A program made the translations under genes and the position numbers. Source: CAZHVS01 sp964536015 (GTDB lineage: Bacteria > Bacteroidota > Ignavibacteria > Ignavibacteriales > Ignavibacteriaceae). Taken from it: a stretch of 64,000 nt of DNA. Where the stretch lies: contig CAZHVS010000010.1 of NCBI GenBank assembly GCA_964536015.1, positions 1 through 64,000 of the forward strand. Reading direction: 5' to 3'. The notes below the pieces were generated by a model. That model was not told where the DNA came from and did not search any database. It saw only the letters and a program-made list of their open reading frames with translations. Positions 17,954 through 27,572 of this stretch are shown here, piece after piece; position 1 is the stretch's first letter; each line of letters opens with the position of its first letter.

Positions 17954-19297
17954 ATGAAAAAAACTAAAACACCAAAAATCTTCGTTCTTGACACAAATGT
18001 AATTCTTCACGACGCAACCTGCATTCACCAGTTTCAGGATAATGACATAGTAATTCCACTTGCTGTAATTGAAGAGATCGATCACTTTAAAAGAGGAAAC
18101 CAGGTGATAAACCTGAATGCAAGAGAGTTTGCAAGAACTCTGGACCAGATTACAGGAACATCATTATTCAATGGTGGAATTTCACTTGGAAAAGGAAAAG
18201 GAAAAGTAAGAATTGCAATTACAAAAGGACTTATTAAAGAGATACACGATGTATTTAAAGAAGATAATCCCGATCATCGTATTTTAAGCGTGGCGTATGA
18301 GGTATCAAAAAAAGAAAAAACTTCACGCAAAGTAATCCTCGTAACAAAAGATGTTAATCTTCGTATGAAAGCAAAAGCTGTTGGAATACCGGCAGAAGAT
18401 TATACTACTGATAAAGTCCATAGCATTGAAGAACTATATAGTGGAAAAGGAATTATTGAAAATTTTGATGACAACATAATCTCGAGATTCTATCAGGTGC
18501 CTTTTGAAATTCCTGCACAGGAAATAATTAAAAAACATAAGAGCGAATTCATTCCTAACAAATATTTTATAATACGGAACAATAATCATTCTGTACTTAC
18601 AGTGCTGGATCAAAATAAAGAATTCTTTAAAAAAGTTGATAAGAATCTTGCATATGGCATTAAACCGAGAAATGCTGAACAAACATTTGCACTTGATGCC
18701 TTAACAAATCCTACTGTTCCGCTTGTTTCATTAACAGGAAAAGCGGGAACAGGAAAAACTCTTCTTGCCCTTGCTGCTGCTTTACATATACGAAAAAATT
18801 ATAGGCAGATATATATTGCTCGTCCGGTTGTTCCGCTTAGTAATAAAGATATTGGATATCTTCCGGGTGATGTTGAAAGTAAACTAGCCCCTTATATGCA
18901 GCCTTTGTGGGATAACCTTAAAGTAATACAGGATCAATATCCGGAAACAGATAAAAATTACCAGTTAATTAACCAGTTACTAAAAGATCAGAAATTAGTA
19001 ATTGAACCTTTAAGCTATATAAGAGGAAGAAGCCTCCAGAGAATTTTCTTTATTGTTGACGAAGCACAAAACCTAACACCGCACGAAATAAAGACAATTA
19101 TTACACGTGCCGGAGAAGGAGCAAAAGTTGTTTTAACCGGCGACATATACCAGATTGATCATCCATATCTTGATTCTCATTCAAATGGATTGTCTTATTT
19201 AATAGAAAATTTTAAGGGACAAAAACTTTACGCTCATGTTAATCTTGAAAAAGGTGAAAGAAGCGAACTAGCCGAACTTGCAAGCAACTTATTGTAA
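17954..19297 (+). CDS. PhoH-family ATPase with N-terminal PIN domain
   Basis: 447 residues. A PIN nuclease domain (about 8-150) starts FVLDTNVILHD and has further acidic residues in VIEEIDHFK and VTKDVNLRMKA. A PhoH-type P-loop ATPase follows (about 230-447), with Walker A LTGKAGTGKTLLALA and Walker B IFFIVDEAQNL. PIN-PhoH (PhoH2) proteins have RNA helicase and ribonuclease activity in mycobacteria; the bacterial role is not fully settled. Both active sites look intact. It is divergent from the PAS kinase and followed by the spermidine-synthase-like gene after 52 bases. Confidence 0.93.
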   Translation: MKKTKTPKIFVLDTNVILHDATCIHQFQDNDIVIPLAVIEEIDHFKRGNQVINLNAREFARTLDQITGTSLFNGGISLGKGKGKVRIAITKGLIKEIHDVFKEDNPDHRILSVAYEVSKKEKTSRKVILVTKDVNLRMKAKAVGIPAEDYTTDKVHSIEELYSGKGIIENFDDNIISRFYQVPFEIPAQEIIKKHKSEFIPNKYFIIRNNNHSVLTVLDQNKEFFKKVDKNLAYGIKPRNAEQTFALDALTNPTVPLVSLTGKAGTGKTLLALAAALHIRKNYRQIYIARPVVPLSNKDIGYLPGDVESKLAPYMQPLWDNLKVIQDQYPETDKNYQLINQLLKDQKLVIEPLSYIRGRSLQRIFFIVDEAQNLTPHEIKTIITRAGEGAKVVLTGDIYQIDHPYLDSHSNGLSYLIENFKGQKLYAHVNLEKGERSELAELASNLL

Positions 19298-19349
19298 TTC
19301 GAATAACTAATTGAATACAAAGTTTTAAATTATTTATTAAAATTGTGAT

Positions 19350-22300
19350 ATGATGATTTTAAAGAGTTCAAACGCAAAATCAATTCTTGCTATTCTATTT
19401 GTAATTTCCGGAGCCGCTGGCTTAATTTACCAGGTGGTTTGGTTTAAATACCTGGCATTGTTTGTCGGCAACACTACTTATGCTCAAATGATTGTACTTG
19501 CAACTTTCCTTGGAGGAATAGCTGCCGGAAATTTTTTTATTGGAACGCACGCTGATAATTTTAAAAACCCCGTAAGAATTTATTCTTTACTTGAAATAAT
19601 AATTGGAATTTATTGTCTTGCATATCCATTGCTGAATGCTCTTCTTGGAAAAGGATTTTATTCTCTTGTCCTTCAAACGGATTTAGAAAGTCAAAGTTTT
19701 GTTTTCACATTTTTACGATTTATACTATCTGCATCACTGTTATTTATTCCAACTTTTATAATGGGCGGCACTCTTCCCGTACTTAGTAAATTCTTTGTAG
19801 ATAATCTAAACTTTGCAAGAAGAGATACAGCTATACTTTACTTTTTAAATTCTTTTGGTGCAGTTGGAGGAACACTGTTTGCGGGTTTTTACTTAATCAA
19901 ATCTTTTGGACTCGATACTACAATTTATATAAGTGCTTTTATCAACATCATGATTGGAATAATCGGAGTTGTAGTTTCTTTTTTACTTCCAAAAAGTTCC
20001 GTTAGAAATGACATTTTAGTAACTATTAATGATGAGAAGATAATTGAAGAAGAAAAATATATTTTATTGTCTGTAATAGTAATAGCCGGGACATCCGGAT
20101 TTGCAGCTTTTTTATATGAAATGGTTTGGACAAGACTACTTGTAAATATTCTCGGTTCATCTACATATGCTTTTTCTGTTATGCTGATGGCTTTCATTTC
20201 CGGTATAACTCTTGGCAGCTTTATAGTGTCATTAAAATTTTTCTCGCGATTTAATAAAGTAAAATTAATTGCTTTTTGTCAGGCAGCTATTGCAATTGCT
20301 ACTATGCTTGTATTACCATTTTATGAAAGACTTCCATATTACTTCTGGACTATCTCTTCCTACCTGCAGAAAACAGAATCAACTTTTACAATTTTTTTAA
20401 CTATAGAGTTCGTTCTATGCTTTTTAATAATTTTTCTTCCAACCATTTTTAGCGGAATGACTCTGCCAATAGCTGTAGAAATTATATCTCAATCGAGCAA
20501 TAAAATAAGTTTTTCTGTGGGAAGAATTTTTTCTGTTAATACTCTCGGAACAGTTGTAGGAACAATCATTACAGGTTTAGTTTTTATTCCAGTCTTTGGA
20601 ATTAAAACCACTTTTGAAATCGGTGTTCTGATTAATCTTTTTTCGGCGATTTTTTTAATATTGATTTATAAAAAAATAAAAATTTCTTTCCGGTTAACTT
20701 TAGGTTTAATACTCTTCCTTGTTTATTTTCTTTATATTTTAATTGTTCCCGAATGGAATCATAATGCACTGACAAGTGGGGTGTTCAGAAAAATTCACGA
20801 AGCTCCCCCTTCATCTTACAAAGAATTTATACACAAGTTTGCTTCTGATAGAAAGATTCTTTTCTATGAAGAAGGTATTTCTGCAACTGTTGCCGTTTAT
20901 GAAAGGAATGACAGTCTTCATCAAAGAATATTAATTGTTAATGGTAAACCGGACGCAAGCAGTTACCTTGACATGCCAACACAGGTCTTACTTGGACAAA
21001 TACCAATGATGCTTCATCCTGACCCTAAAAAAGTTTTTGTAATAGGTGTAGGAAGCGGTGTAACTATTGGTTCTGTTCTTACTCACCCGGTTGAAAATGT
21101 AACTGCGGTTGAAATATCTCCCGAAGTTGTTCGTGCATCAAATTATTTTAATAGCTGGAATAATAATTACTTGAAAGATAAACGATTAAAAGTAGTAGTA
21201 GAAGATGCGCATACTTATTTGAAATTAACAAATGAAAAATATGATGTTATTATTTCTGAACCTTCTAATCCTTGGATAGCGGGAATAGGAAATTTATTTT
21301 CAACAGAATATTTCGAAAGATGTAAAGAAAAATTAAACAAGGAAGGAATATTATTACAGTGGTTTCATATTTACGAACAAAATGATGAAATCGTAAAACT
21401 TGTGTTCAGCACTTTTAGCAAAGTATTTCCAAATGCTCAATTATGGATATCAATGTTTGGCGATGTAATGATGGTTGGCTCTGAAAAAGAAATTGAGCTT
21501 AATGCTGAATTGCTGAATCAAAAATTTAATAAACCTGAAATCAAAAACGATTTTAAGAAAATTGATATAAACAGTGTTTTTGAATTTCTTTCTTGTCAGG
21601 CTTTTACTGAAGAAGGATTTTATTCGATTGCAGAAAGTAATTTAACAAATACAGAAAAGCATCCTGTGCTTGAGTTTATTGCCCCTAAATCTTTTTACCT
21701 TGAGCAGACTTCTAAATTAGTTTATCAATACGATGAGAGATTTAACCCGATTGCCACTAATTTGCTTGCAGCAAAGTATCTTAAATTATCAAAACCCTCG
21801 AATGAACAAATTTATTCCGCAGCAATTTACCAGTTTGATAGAGCTAAAAATCAGCGTCTGGCTTATGCTTTTACAAAATATCTATTGATAAATAATCCAA
21901 ATGATTACAAAGTAAATACTCTTAATCTTGATTGTGCTGACCAGATTAATTTGCATAATTCTCGTTCCTTTCAGCTTGAAAAGATAATGAATCTTTATCC
22001 CGATTCTCCTAAAGTTGTTTATGAATATGCGAATGAAAAAATTCGTGAGCAAATTATTTCTACAAGTTTTCTTTATACTTCTCCTGTTGATTTTTATTTA
22101 AAGATAATAAAAAAAGTTGCTAAAAAGGATACTGTCTCTTATGCAAAAATGATAATTCAATTTGCGGGCATCTTACTTCAAAATGGAGAAGTTGAAAAAG
22201 CTGATTCTCTATGCAAAATTGTTGACAATATTTTAACAGCAAACAACAACGTTGGAAAATATATTCCTGCTGATGACTACGCTTATGTGTATTCTACAAC

Positions 22301-22421
22301 AAATATGTTAAAACCAGATTTCAGAAAAGCAATTGAATATGCTATGGCATTGAATGCTATAAATCCAAAGCATATTAATAAAAACATATTGTTGAGAAAA
22401 TTGAAATGGAGATTGAGGTAA
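19350..22421 (+). CDS. Membrane-bound spermidine-synthase-like fusion protein
   Basis: 1023 residues in three parts. Residues about 10-470 contain roughly 12 or more membrane segments in an MFS-like arrangement (VISGAAGLIYQVVWFKYLAL at the start, repeated as GTSGFAAFLYEMVWTRLLV). Residues about 510-750 form a polyamine-synthase methyltransferase-like fold with FVIGVGSGVTIGSVL, AVEISPEVV, VEDAHTYL and IISEPSNPW. The last 250 residues are helical and may form TPR-like repeats. Fusions of this type are common but poorly understood; whether it makes polyamines, moves them or acts on another substrate is unknown. Confidence 0.85.
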   Translation: MMILKSSNAKSILAILFVISGAAGLIYQVVWFKYLALFVGNTTYAQMIVLATFLGGIAAGNFFIGTHADNFKNPVRIYSLLEIIIGIYCLAYPLLNALLGKGFYSLVLQTDLESQSFVFTFLRFILSASLLFIPTFIMGGTLPVLSKFFVDNLNFARRDTAILYFLNSFGAVGGTLFAGFYLIKSFGLDTTIYISAFINIMIGIIGVVVSFLLPKSSVRNDILVTINDEKIIEEEKYILLSVIVIAGTSGFAAFLYEMVWTRLLVNILGSSTYAFSVMLMAFISGITLGSFIVSLKFFSRFNKVKLIAFCQAAIAIATMLVLPFYERLPYYFWTISSYLQKTESTFTIFLTIEFVLCFLIIFLPTIFSGMTLPIAVEIISQSSNKISFSVGRIFSVNTLGTVVGTIITGLVFIPVFGIKTTFEIGVLINLFSAIFLILIYKKIKISFRLTLGLILFLVYFLYILIVPEWNHNALTSGVFRKIHEAPPSSYKEFIHKFASDRKILFYEEGISATVAVYERNDSLHQRILIVNGKPDASSYLDMPTQVLLGQIPMMLHPDPKKVFVIGVGSGVTIGSVLTHPVENVTAVEISPEVVRASNYFNSWNNNYLKDKRLKVVVEDAHTYLKLTNEKYDVIISEPSNPWIAGIGNLFSTEYFERCKEKLNKEGILLQWFHIYEQNDEIVKLVFSTFSKVFPNAQLWISMFGDVMMVGSEKEIELNAELLNQKFNKPEIKNDFKKIDINSVFEFLSCQAFTEEGFYSIAESNLTNTEKHPVLEFIAPKSFYLEQTSKLVYQYDERFNPIATNLLAAKYLKLSKPSNEQIYSAAIYQFDRAKNQRLAYAFTKYLLINNPNDYKVNTLNLDCADQINLHNSRSFQLEKIMNLYPDSPKVVYEYANEKIREQIISTSFLYTSPVDFYLKIIKKVAKKDTVSYAKMIIQFAGILLQNGEVEKADSLCKIVDNILTANNNVGKYIPADDYAYVYSTTNMLKPDFRKAIEYAMALNAINPKHINKNILLRKLKWRLR

Positions 22422-22432
22422 ATTTTCTTGCG

Positions 22433-23980
22433 TTACTTTGCAAGAATCATTTTACGAGTTTGTTTGTAGAAAGAACCATTATTAGTAGAAGCTTCCAATG
22501 AATAAAAATAAACACCTGTGGGAAAATTATTTTGAGAAGTGGAAAAAGTAATTTCATAATTTCCCTTTAACAGATTTCTATTCACAAGAGATGCAACTTC
22601 AACTCCGTTTACATTAAAAATTTTCAAACTAATTTTTGAATTTTCCGGTATAAAAAAATTAATTTTTGTTTCGGGATTAAATGGATTTGGATAATTCTGA
22701 AAGAGTGAAAAAGATTCTTCTAAATTAATATTCAATTCTATCTCTTTTGAAAAACTAACAGTACCATCAAGGGCAAGCATTTTAAGTCTATATCTATATA
22801 TTCCAGTTGATATGGCATGGTTATCCATAAACGTATATTTATTTAAAGAATTTGAATTACCTTTTCCTTTAACAAATCCTATTTGCTTATAATTATAAAA
22901 AATACCGAGCGAAGCCGAGGCGCGTTCTATTACAAATCCATAGTTGTTTGTCTCGGTTGCTGTCTCCCAGTAAAGATTGATTTGTCCATCTATAAACTCA
23001 TACTTAAAATAATTAAGTTCAACCGGAAGAGAGTTATCAAAATTCAGAATTATGCTGACAGGTAGATGGTCGGACGCGTAATGCAACGCATTTGCAACAT
23101 CCTGACTTACTGAGATGTTCGGCATTGAGTTAACTGAGTCATTATAATGATTTCCGTCATTACCTATGACGGTCATCGAGCCATTGACATAAGTTATTTC
23201 GCCAGGATTTAAAATTCCATTTGAGAAAAGAATCAAGTCAAACCGGTCGTCCATCCCACCAGTTGAACCGCCACCAAAAGACCTTACACGTGGGGATTGT
23301 GTATGATACAATGCATTTGTAACATTATTCCAGTTTGATGGATAGGGCATTACAACAGGATCATTAAAATTTCCATCATCTTCAACATTATCCTGCAATA
23401 GTTTAATATATGCAGGTTCGCTGGAATTATAGAGATTAAAATCCCCGCAAACAATAAAATTACTTCCAGCAGGAAGTCGGTTTGTAACTTGCCTTAAACT
23501 ATCAACTTCAGCAGCTCTTTGATTAACATTGGTTGTTCCTGTTGATGATTTAAGATGAACTGAATATATTCCTAAAGTATCTCCTGTTGATTTATTAACT
23601 AATTTGAATTCGCTAATGTCTCTTAACGGAGTATGAATGGGAGTGTTTGAAATAAAAGTAAAAAGAGAACTCTTAAAGAAAATTCCATTATCAGAATCTG
23701 GTCCATCAATAAAGTCGCCGGCAGAATAATTTTGCCCGAAGGAATTCATTACATTTGCAAGAAATCCGTTAACACCATCTTGAGATGTAATTTCCTGAAC
23801 TACAAGTATATCAGGATTTACAGAACTTATTATTGTTCTAAAATAAGGATTTCTTCCGGTAGTATCAGTGCCGGGATAATTTAAAAGATTATAACTCATA
23901 AACTTTACTTGCTGTTGTGCAGAAACAATAAAGCTTACGCTAAAAACTATTGCGAATTTTAATATTAATTTTTTGTTCAT
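22433..23980 (-). CDS. Secreted endonuclease/exonuclease/phosphatase-family protein with T9SS sorting domain
   Basis: 515 residues. The signal peptide ends near VSAQ. The EEP catalytic domain (about 25-315) shows FMSYNLLNYPG, ILVVQEIT with the metal-binding Glu, a VHLKSS-type strand, FIVCGDFNLYNS and the terminal YASDHLPVSIIL. These are the conserved Asn, Glu, Asp-x-Asn and Ser-Asp-His of the DNase I-like fold. A fibronectin-like segment and a type IX sorting domain with FQNYPNPFNPETKI follow (about 430-515). It is likely a surface nuclease or phosphodiesterase. The frame has an earlier ATG at 23986; 23980 is preferred because AAGG lies seven bases upstream. Confidence 0.9.
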   Translation of the reverse strand: MNKKLILKFAIVFSVSFIVSAQQQVKFMSYNLLNYPGTDTTGRNPYFRTIISSVNPDILVVQEITSQDGVNGFLANVMNSFGQNYSAGDFIDGPDSDNGIFFKSSLFTFISNTPIHTPLRDISEFKLVNKSTGDTLGIYSVHLKSSTGTTNVNQRAAEVDSLRQVTNRLPAGSNFIVCGDFNLYNSSEPAYIKLLQDNVEDDGNFNDPVVMPYPSNWNNVTNALYHTQSPRVRSFGGGSTGGMDDRFDLILFSNGILNPGEITYVNGSMTVIGNDGNHYNDSVNSMPNISVSQDVANALHYASDHLPVSIILNFDNSLPVELNYFKYEFIDGQINLYWETATETNNYGFVIERASASLGIFYNYKQIGFVKGKGNSNSLNKYTFMDNHAISTGIYRYRLKMLALDGTVSFSKEIELNINLEESFSLFQNYPNPFNPETKINFFIPENSKISLKIFNVNGVEVASLVNRNLLKGNYEITFSTSQNNFPTGVYFYSLEASTNNGSFYKQTRKMILAK

Positions 23981-24093
23981 TTTCATGCCTTATTATCGAA
24001 AAACAAAATGCTTTTTAAAGTTTGAAAGTTCAAAATGTGAGGAAAAAATTTTGAAGAGAAAAATTTATAAATGCTTTTAAAAATTGTGAGTGC

Positions 24094-25188
24094 TTATTTC
24101 TTTTCTTTCTTTGCTGTCCATTTTGCAAACGAATTCGAGATTTTTACTTTCCATAGACCAACATCAGTTCCAAGCCACATATAATCTCCATCAAAATACA
24201 TGCACTGAATTGTACTTGTGGTTAAACCAATTTCATCAGGATTTATTTTTAATACTTTCCCTTTAACTCTGTCTATTTGTACAAGTCCTTTGCCTCTAAT
24301 AGTTTTTTCGTTTTTATCGAACTGATAAATTCCTGCCCATATTCTATTACCGCATCTTTCAATTGAAAAAACACCATTTGCCGGTAAACCATTTTTTCTA
24401 TCAATCTTTTCCCATGTCGCTCTGCTGTTAAAAAGATAAATTCCACCAACATTGAAATCGGGTTTTTCTTTTGTAATAAACTCATCTGTAGAAAACCAGA
24501 TTACATTCTTATCGAAATAAATATCTGTTACAGAAACGTATTCTCCTTCACCTTTGAATGCATTTTTCTTGTTAGAAATAAACTGCCGTGATGAAGGATC
24601 AGAAATATCCAAATTTTTATCATACTTATGTAAACCCGCTTCTGTTGCAAACCATACAAACTGGTCACCTTCAAGTTTAATTGTTTTAAATGTATTCGTT
24701 CTCGGATCATTGTCAATGGTTAAATCAAAGTCATCAAATTTTTGTTTTGCAACATCCAGCCGTGTAAGATTTTTAAATCTACCAATCCACAAAATATTTC
24801 TTTTCTCATCATAGCAAAGGGTTCTAATCCAGTTACCGTATTCACCACCCATAGCAAATTTTCTTTTTTTCCATAGATTTTTTTTCCTTTCAAAAATAAA
24901 TAGACCATCGCTTGTACCAGCCCATACGTAATCTTTGCTAACCGCGACACAATAAAAAAAATCTTCATCAATATTTTTATTGGCGGTATTGTAACTAATC
25001 CATTTGTTTTCGTTAATTATGTATTGATGAATACCTGCGCCATAGGTAGAAAACCAAATTGAACCCGGTTCATTGGTAATATCGTTAACGCTTGCACCCT
25101 GCAGAAAAACTTCGTGTCCTGATTGACAAAAAATTATTCCAGAAAAAATAAAAATTATAAATAAAGAAAAGTTGGATTTAATTGTCAT
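24094..25188 (-). CDS. Secreted beta-propeller protein (two-component-regulator-propeller type)
   Basis: 364 residues with a signal peptide (about 1-21, ending near FCQSG). Repeats of about 45-55 residues share a W-(A/F)-G/S-T-x-x-G-(L/I) core: IWFSTYGAGIHQY, VWAGTSDGLFIFE, LWIGRFKNLTRLD, VWFATEAGLHKYD, VIWFSTDEFIT, IWAGIYQFDKNE and MWLGTDVGLWKVK. Seven repeats would make a seven-bladed propeller. Similar propellers form the sensor part of Bacteroidota hybrid two-component proteins, but here no kinase follows. It sits at the end of the lipid A-panB transcript, 14 bases after panB. Ligand unknown. Confidence 0.75.
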   Translation of the reverse strand: MTIKSNFSLFIIFIFSGIIFCQSGHEVFLQGASVNDITNEPGSIWFSTYGAGIHQYIINENKWISYNTANKNIDEDFFYCVAVSKDYVWAGTSDGLFIFERKKNLWKKRKFAMGGEYGNWIRTLCYDEKRNILWIGRFKNLTRLDVAKQKFDDFDLTIDNDPRTNTFKTIKLEGDQFVWFATEAGLHKYDKNLDISDPSSRQFISNKKNAFKGEGEYVSVTDIYFDKNVIWFSTDEFITKEKPDFNVGGIYLFNSRATWEKIDRKNGLPANGVFSIERCGNRIWAGIYQFDKNEKTIRGKGLVQIDRVKGKVLKINPDEIGLTTSTIQCMYFDGDYMWLGTDVGLWKVKISNSFAKWTAKKEKK

Positions 25189-25202
25189 TACTTAAAGAAA
25201 AT

Positions 25203-26018
25203 TTAATAGCTTTCATTTTGAGAAGGAAAATCACTTTTACGAACATCCTCGATATATTTTTTTACTGCTTCAGAAATTTCATCTGCAAGCGAAGCATAAT
25301 ATCTTACAAATCGCGGATGAAATTCTTTATTCAATCCCAGCATATCTGAAATAACAAGAATTTGTCCGTCGCAATGTTTACCAGCACCAATTCCAATGGT
25401 TGGAATTTTTACCGATTCACTTATTTCTTTTGCAAGAGAAGCTGGAATTTTTTCAAGCACTATAGAAAATGCTCCTGCCTCTTCAAGAACTTTTGCATCG
25501 TTTATAATTTCTTTTGCTTCTTCTTCAGAGGTTCCTCTTTCTTTATAACTACCATATTGATGGATTCTCTGCGGCATAAGACCAATATGTCCCATTACAG
25601 GAATGCCGGCTTCTGTAATTTTATTAATGGTTTCTGCAATTCTTACACCACCTTCAAGTTTAACACCACCAGCTGCAGTTTCTTTCATTATGCGTCCAGC
25701 ATTTTTAAAAGCTTCATCAACATTAAGCTGGTAAGACATAAAAGGCATATCAACAATTACCATTGCTCTTGAAATTCCTTTTGTAACTGCCTTTGTGTGA
25801 TAAATCATTTCATCCATTGTAACAGGCAACGTTGTTTCATTTCCCTGGAAAACATTACCGAGAGAATCGCCAACAAGTATCAAATCTATTCCTGCAGAAT
25901 CCAATAATTTTGCTGTTATAAAATCATAAGCGGTAAGAGCTGAAATTTTAATTCCCTTCTGCTTCATCAGCATAAAGGTTTTTGTTGTAACTTTTCTGAA
26001 TTGTCCTTGTGTGCTCAT
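25203..26018 (-). CDS. panB: 3-methyl-2-oxobutanoate hydroxymethyltransferase PanB
   Basis: 271 residues. It makes ketopantoate from 2-oxoisovalerate and methylene-tetrahydrofolate, the first step of pantothenate and coenzyme A synthesis. Conserved segments are SALTAYDFITAKLLD, LILVGDSLGNVFQG with the magnesium-binding Asp, VIVDMPFMSY, AAGGVKLEGG, MGHIGLMPQ and IGIGAGKHCDGQILVISDM. The length is standard. No other pan genes are adjacent. It lies 11 bases after the lipoate ligase gene and is probably part of the lpx transcript. Confidence 0.97.
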   Translation of the reverse strand: MSTQGQFRKVTTKTFMLMKQKGIKISALTAYDFITAKLLDSAGIDLILVGDSLGNVFQGNETTLPVTMDEMIYHTKAVTKGISRAMVIVDMPFMSYQLNVDEAFKNAGRIMKETAAGGVKLEGGVRIAETINKITEAGIPVMGHIGLMPQRIHQYGSYKERGTSEEEAKEIINDAKVLEEAGAFSIVLEKIPASLAKEISESVKIPTIGIGAGKHCDGQILVISDMLGLNKEFHPRFVRYYASLADEISEAVKKYIEDVRKSDFPSQNESY

Positions 26019-26029
26019 CTGCCTGCCTG

Positions 26030-26794
26030 TTAAAAATTTACTTTTGTTTTTTTGAAATCAATTTCTGTTTCTTCAAACTTGGAGTTAAAATGATTCTGAA
26101 ATCCATCCAAAATACAACCAGAAAGCTTTGAATAATCAGTTTCTTCAGTAAGGATTGTTTCTAATTCAATGGTTTTATGAATTAACTCATCATTCAATCT
26201 AATTCTTTCTTCGTCCATAAGATTAAGATAATTAATAATCTTCCTGTGAAAGGTTCCGCAAAGAATAGAACCATGCTGAAGAATTATCTGCCCAATTTTT
26301 CTTTGAGCTGAACCAATTAATTTTTTACCATTAAATTTTAATTCATTTTTTGCAGTTGAAGCAAAACATGCAACGCTATTTTTATCTTTATAAAAAGATG
26401 CAAAATCTGGTTGAACATTTTCAAGTTCGGCTTCTGATAACCGGGAATCATAAAAGGTCAACCCTTTCAACAACGCATAATTGATTTCTTTATATAACTC
26501 CATCGGAGAGAATGAATTTTCAAGATGTGTTGTTACAGAATAAGTAATTTCTTCAGAATGTAAAATTGCACGACCACCAGTAGGCCGCTTAACAACATCC
26601 AAACCTGCTTCTTCAGCAGCAATTAAATTAATGTCGTCAAAACTCTGATTGGCACCAAGAGAAATACAGTATGGCTGCCATCTGTAAAGCCTTAAAAATG
26701 CTTTTCCAGGAAATGTGTTGTTAACAAGATGGAGGTCAAAATCCATATTGTATTTGCCATTATGAAAAGCAGTATTAATAAAAGACCATTTCAT
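26030..26794 (-). CDS. Lipoate-protein ligase family protein
   Basis: 254 residues, one biotin/lipoate A/B ligase domain. It attaches lipoyl or octanoyl groups to lipoyl domains of 2-oxoacid dehydrogenases or GcvH. The family core is visible: KRPTGGRAILHSEEITYSV, then NGKKLIGSAQRKIGQIILQHGS with the conserved lysine. Sequence alone does not separate a lipoate ligase (LplA) from an octanoyl transferase (LipM). The start overlaps the lpxA stop by four bases (ATGA type), which indicates translational coupling. Confidence 0.87.
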   Translation of the reverse strand: MKWSFINTAFHNGKYNMDFDLHLVNNTFPGKAFLRLYRWQPYCISLGANQSFDDINLIAAEEAGLDVVKRPTGGRAILHSEEITYSVTTHLENSFSPMELYKEINYALLKGLTFYDSRLSEAELENVQPDFASFYKDKNSVACFASTAKNELKFNGKKLIGSAQRKIGQIILQHGSILCGTFHRKIINYLNLMDEERIRLNDELIHKTIELETILTEETDYSKLSGCILDGFQNHFNSKFEETEIDFKKTKVNF

Positions 26795-27567
26795 CTTGCT
26801 ACAATTCCGCGTGTACTTCGATTTAAAAAGTTTACAACTTCTTCGGCAAGTTTATTCCCTTTATACTCCTGAACAATTTTTTCTTTTGCCTGCGAAAAAT
26901 TCAGATGCGAGAAGTAAAGAGTGTTATAAACTTTTTTTAGGATTTCCATATCTTCATCAGAAAAACCTCTGCGTTTCAATCCTACTTTATTCAATCCAGA
27001 ATATTTTAAAGGTTTTCCTGCAACCATCATAAATGGTGGGACGTCCTGAGTTGCTTTATAACCGCCAGCAAGCATTACCTGGCTTCCTATCTTGCAAAAC
27101 TGATGAATCTGTGAATAGCCACCAACAAAAGCCAATGAATCAATTTCTACATGCCCGCCAATCTGAACACAATTTGCAATAATTACGTTATCACCAATTA
27201 TACAATCGTGAGCAACATGAGAATACGCCATAATAAAACAATTACTTCCAATTATTGTTTTACCAGATGCTTCTGTTCCGCGGTGTAAAGTTACAAACTC
27301 ATGAATCGTTGTTCCATCACCAATGAATAGCTGGCTATATTCTCCATGAAATTTTTTATCCTGAGGAATATGGGCTATTGAAGCTGATTGATATATTTTG
27401 ACATTTTTACCTATTCTGGCACCATTATAAACAACAGTTTTTGAACCAATCACTGTGTTATTTCCGATTTCAACATCATCTTCAATAATTACATAAGGAG
27501 CGATAGTAACATCTTCTCCTAACTTTGATTTGGAACTAACAATTGCTGTTGGATGAATGTTTGTCAT
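26791..27567 (-). CDS. lpxA: UDP-GlcNAc acyltransferase LpxA (first of two paralogues)
   Basis: 258 residues of hexapeptide repeats forming a left-handed beta helix. The enzyme adds a 3-hydroxyacyl chain to UDP-GlcNAc, the first step of lipid A synthesis. Active-site positions match E. coli LpxA: HIPQDKKFHGE (the lysine), FVTLHRGTEAS, AYSHVAHDC with the catalytic histidine, and QIHQFCKIG. The C-terminal helical tail has GLKRRGFSDED. Because it keeps the canonical residues, this copy is the better candidate for the classical LpxA. It lies five bases downstream of the second copy. Confidence 0.9.
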   Translation of the reverse strand: MTNIHPTAIVSSKSKLGEDVTIAPYVIIEDDVEIGNNTVIGSKTVVYNGARIGKNVKIYQSASIAHIPQDKKFHGEYSQLFIGDGTTIHEFVTLHRGTEASGKTIIGSNCFIMAYSHVAHDCIIGDNVIIANCVQIGGHVEIDSLAFVGGYSQIHQFCKIGSQVMLAGGYKATQDVPPFMMVAGKPLKYSGLNKVGLKRRGFSDEDMEILKKVYNTLYFSHLNFSQAKEKIVQEYKGNKLAEEVVNFLNRSTRGIVAR

Positions 27568-27572
27568 ACTAT

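Noticed and set aside
25362..25772. Open frame of 136 residues on the plus strand, rich in Phe, Cys and Ser
   Set aside because: It is antisense to panB, whose identity is certain, and its composition is that of a shadow frame.
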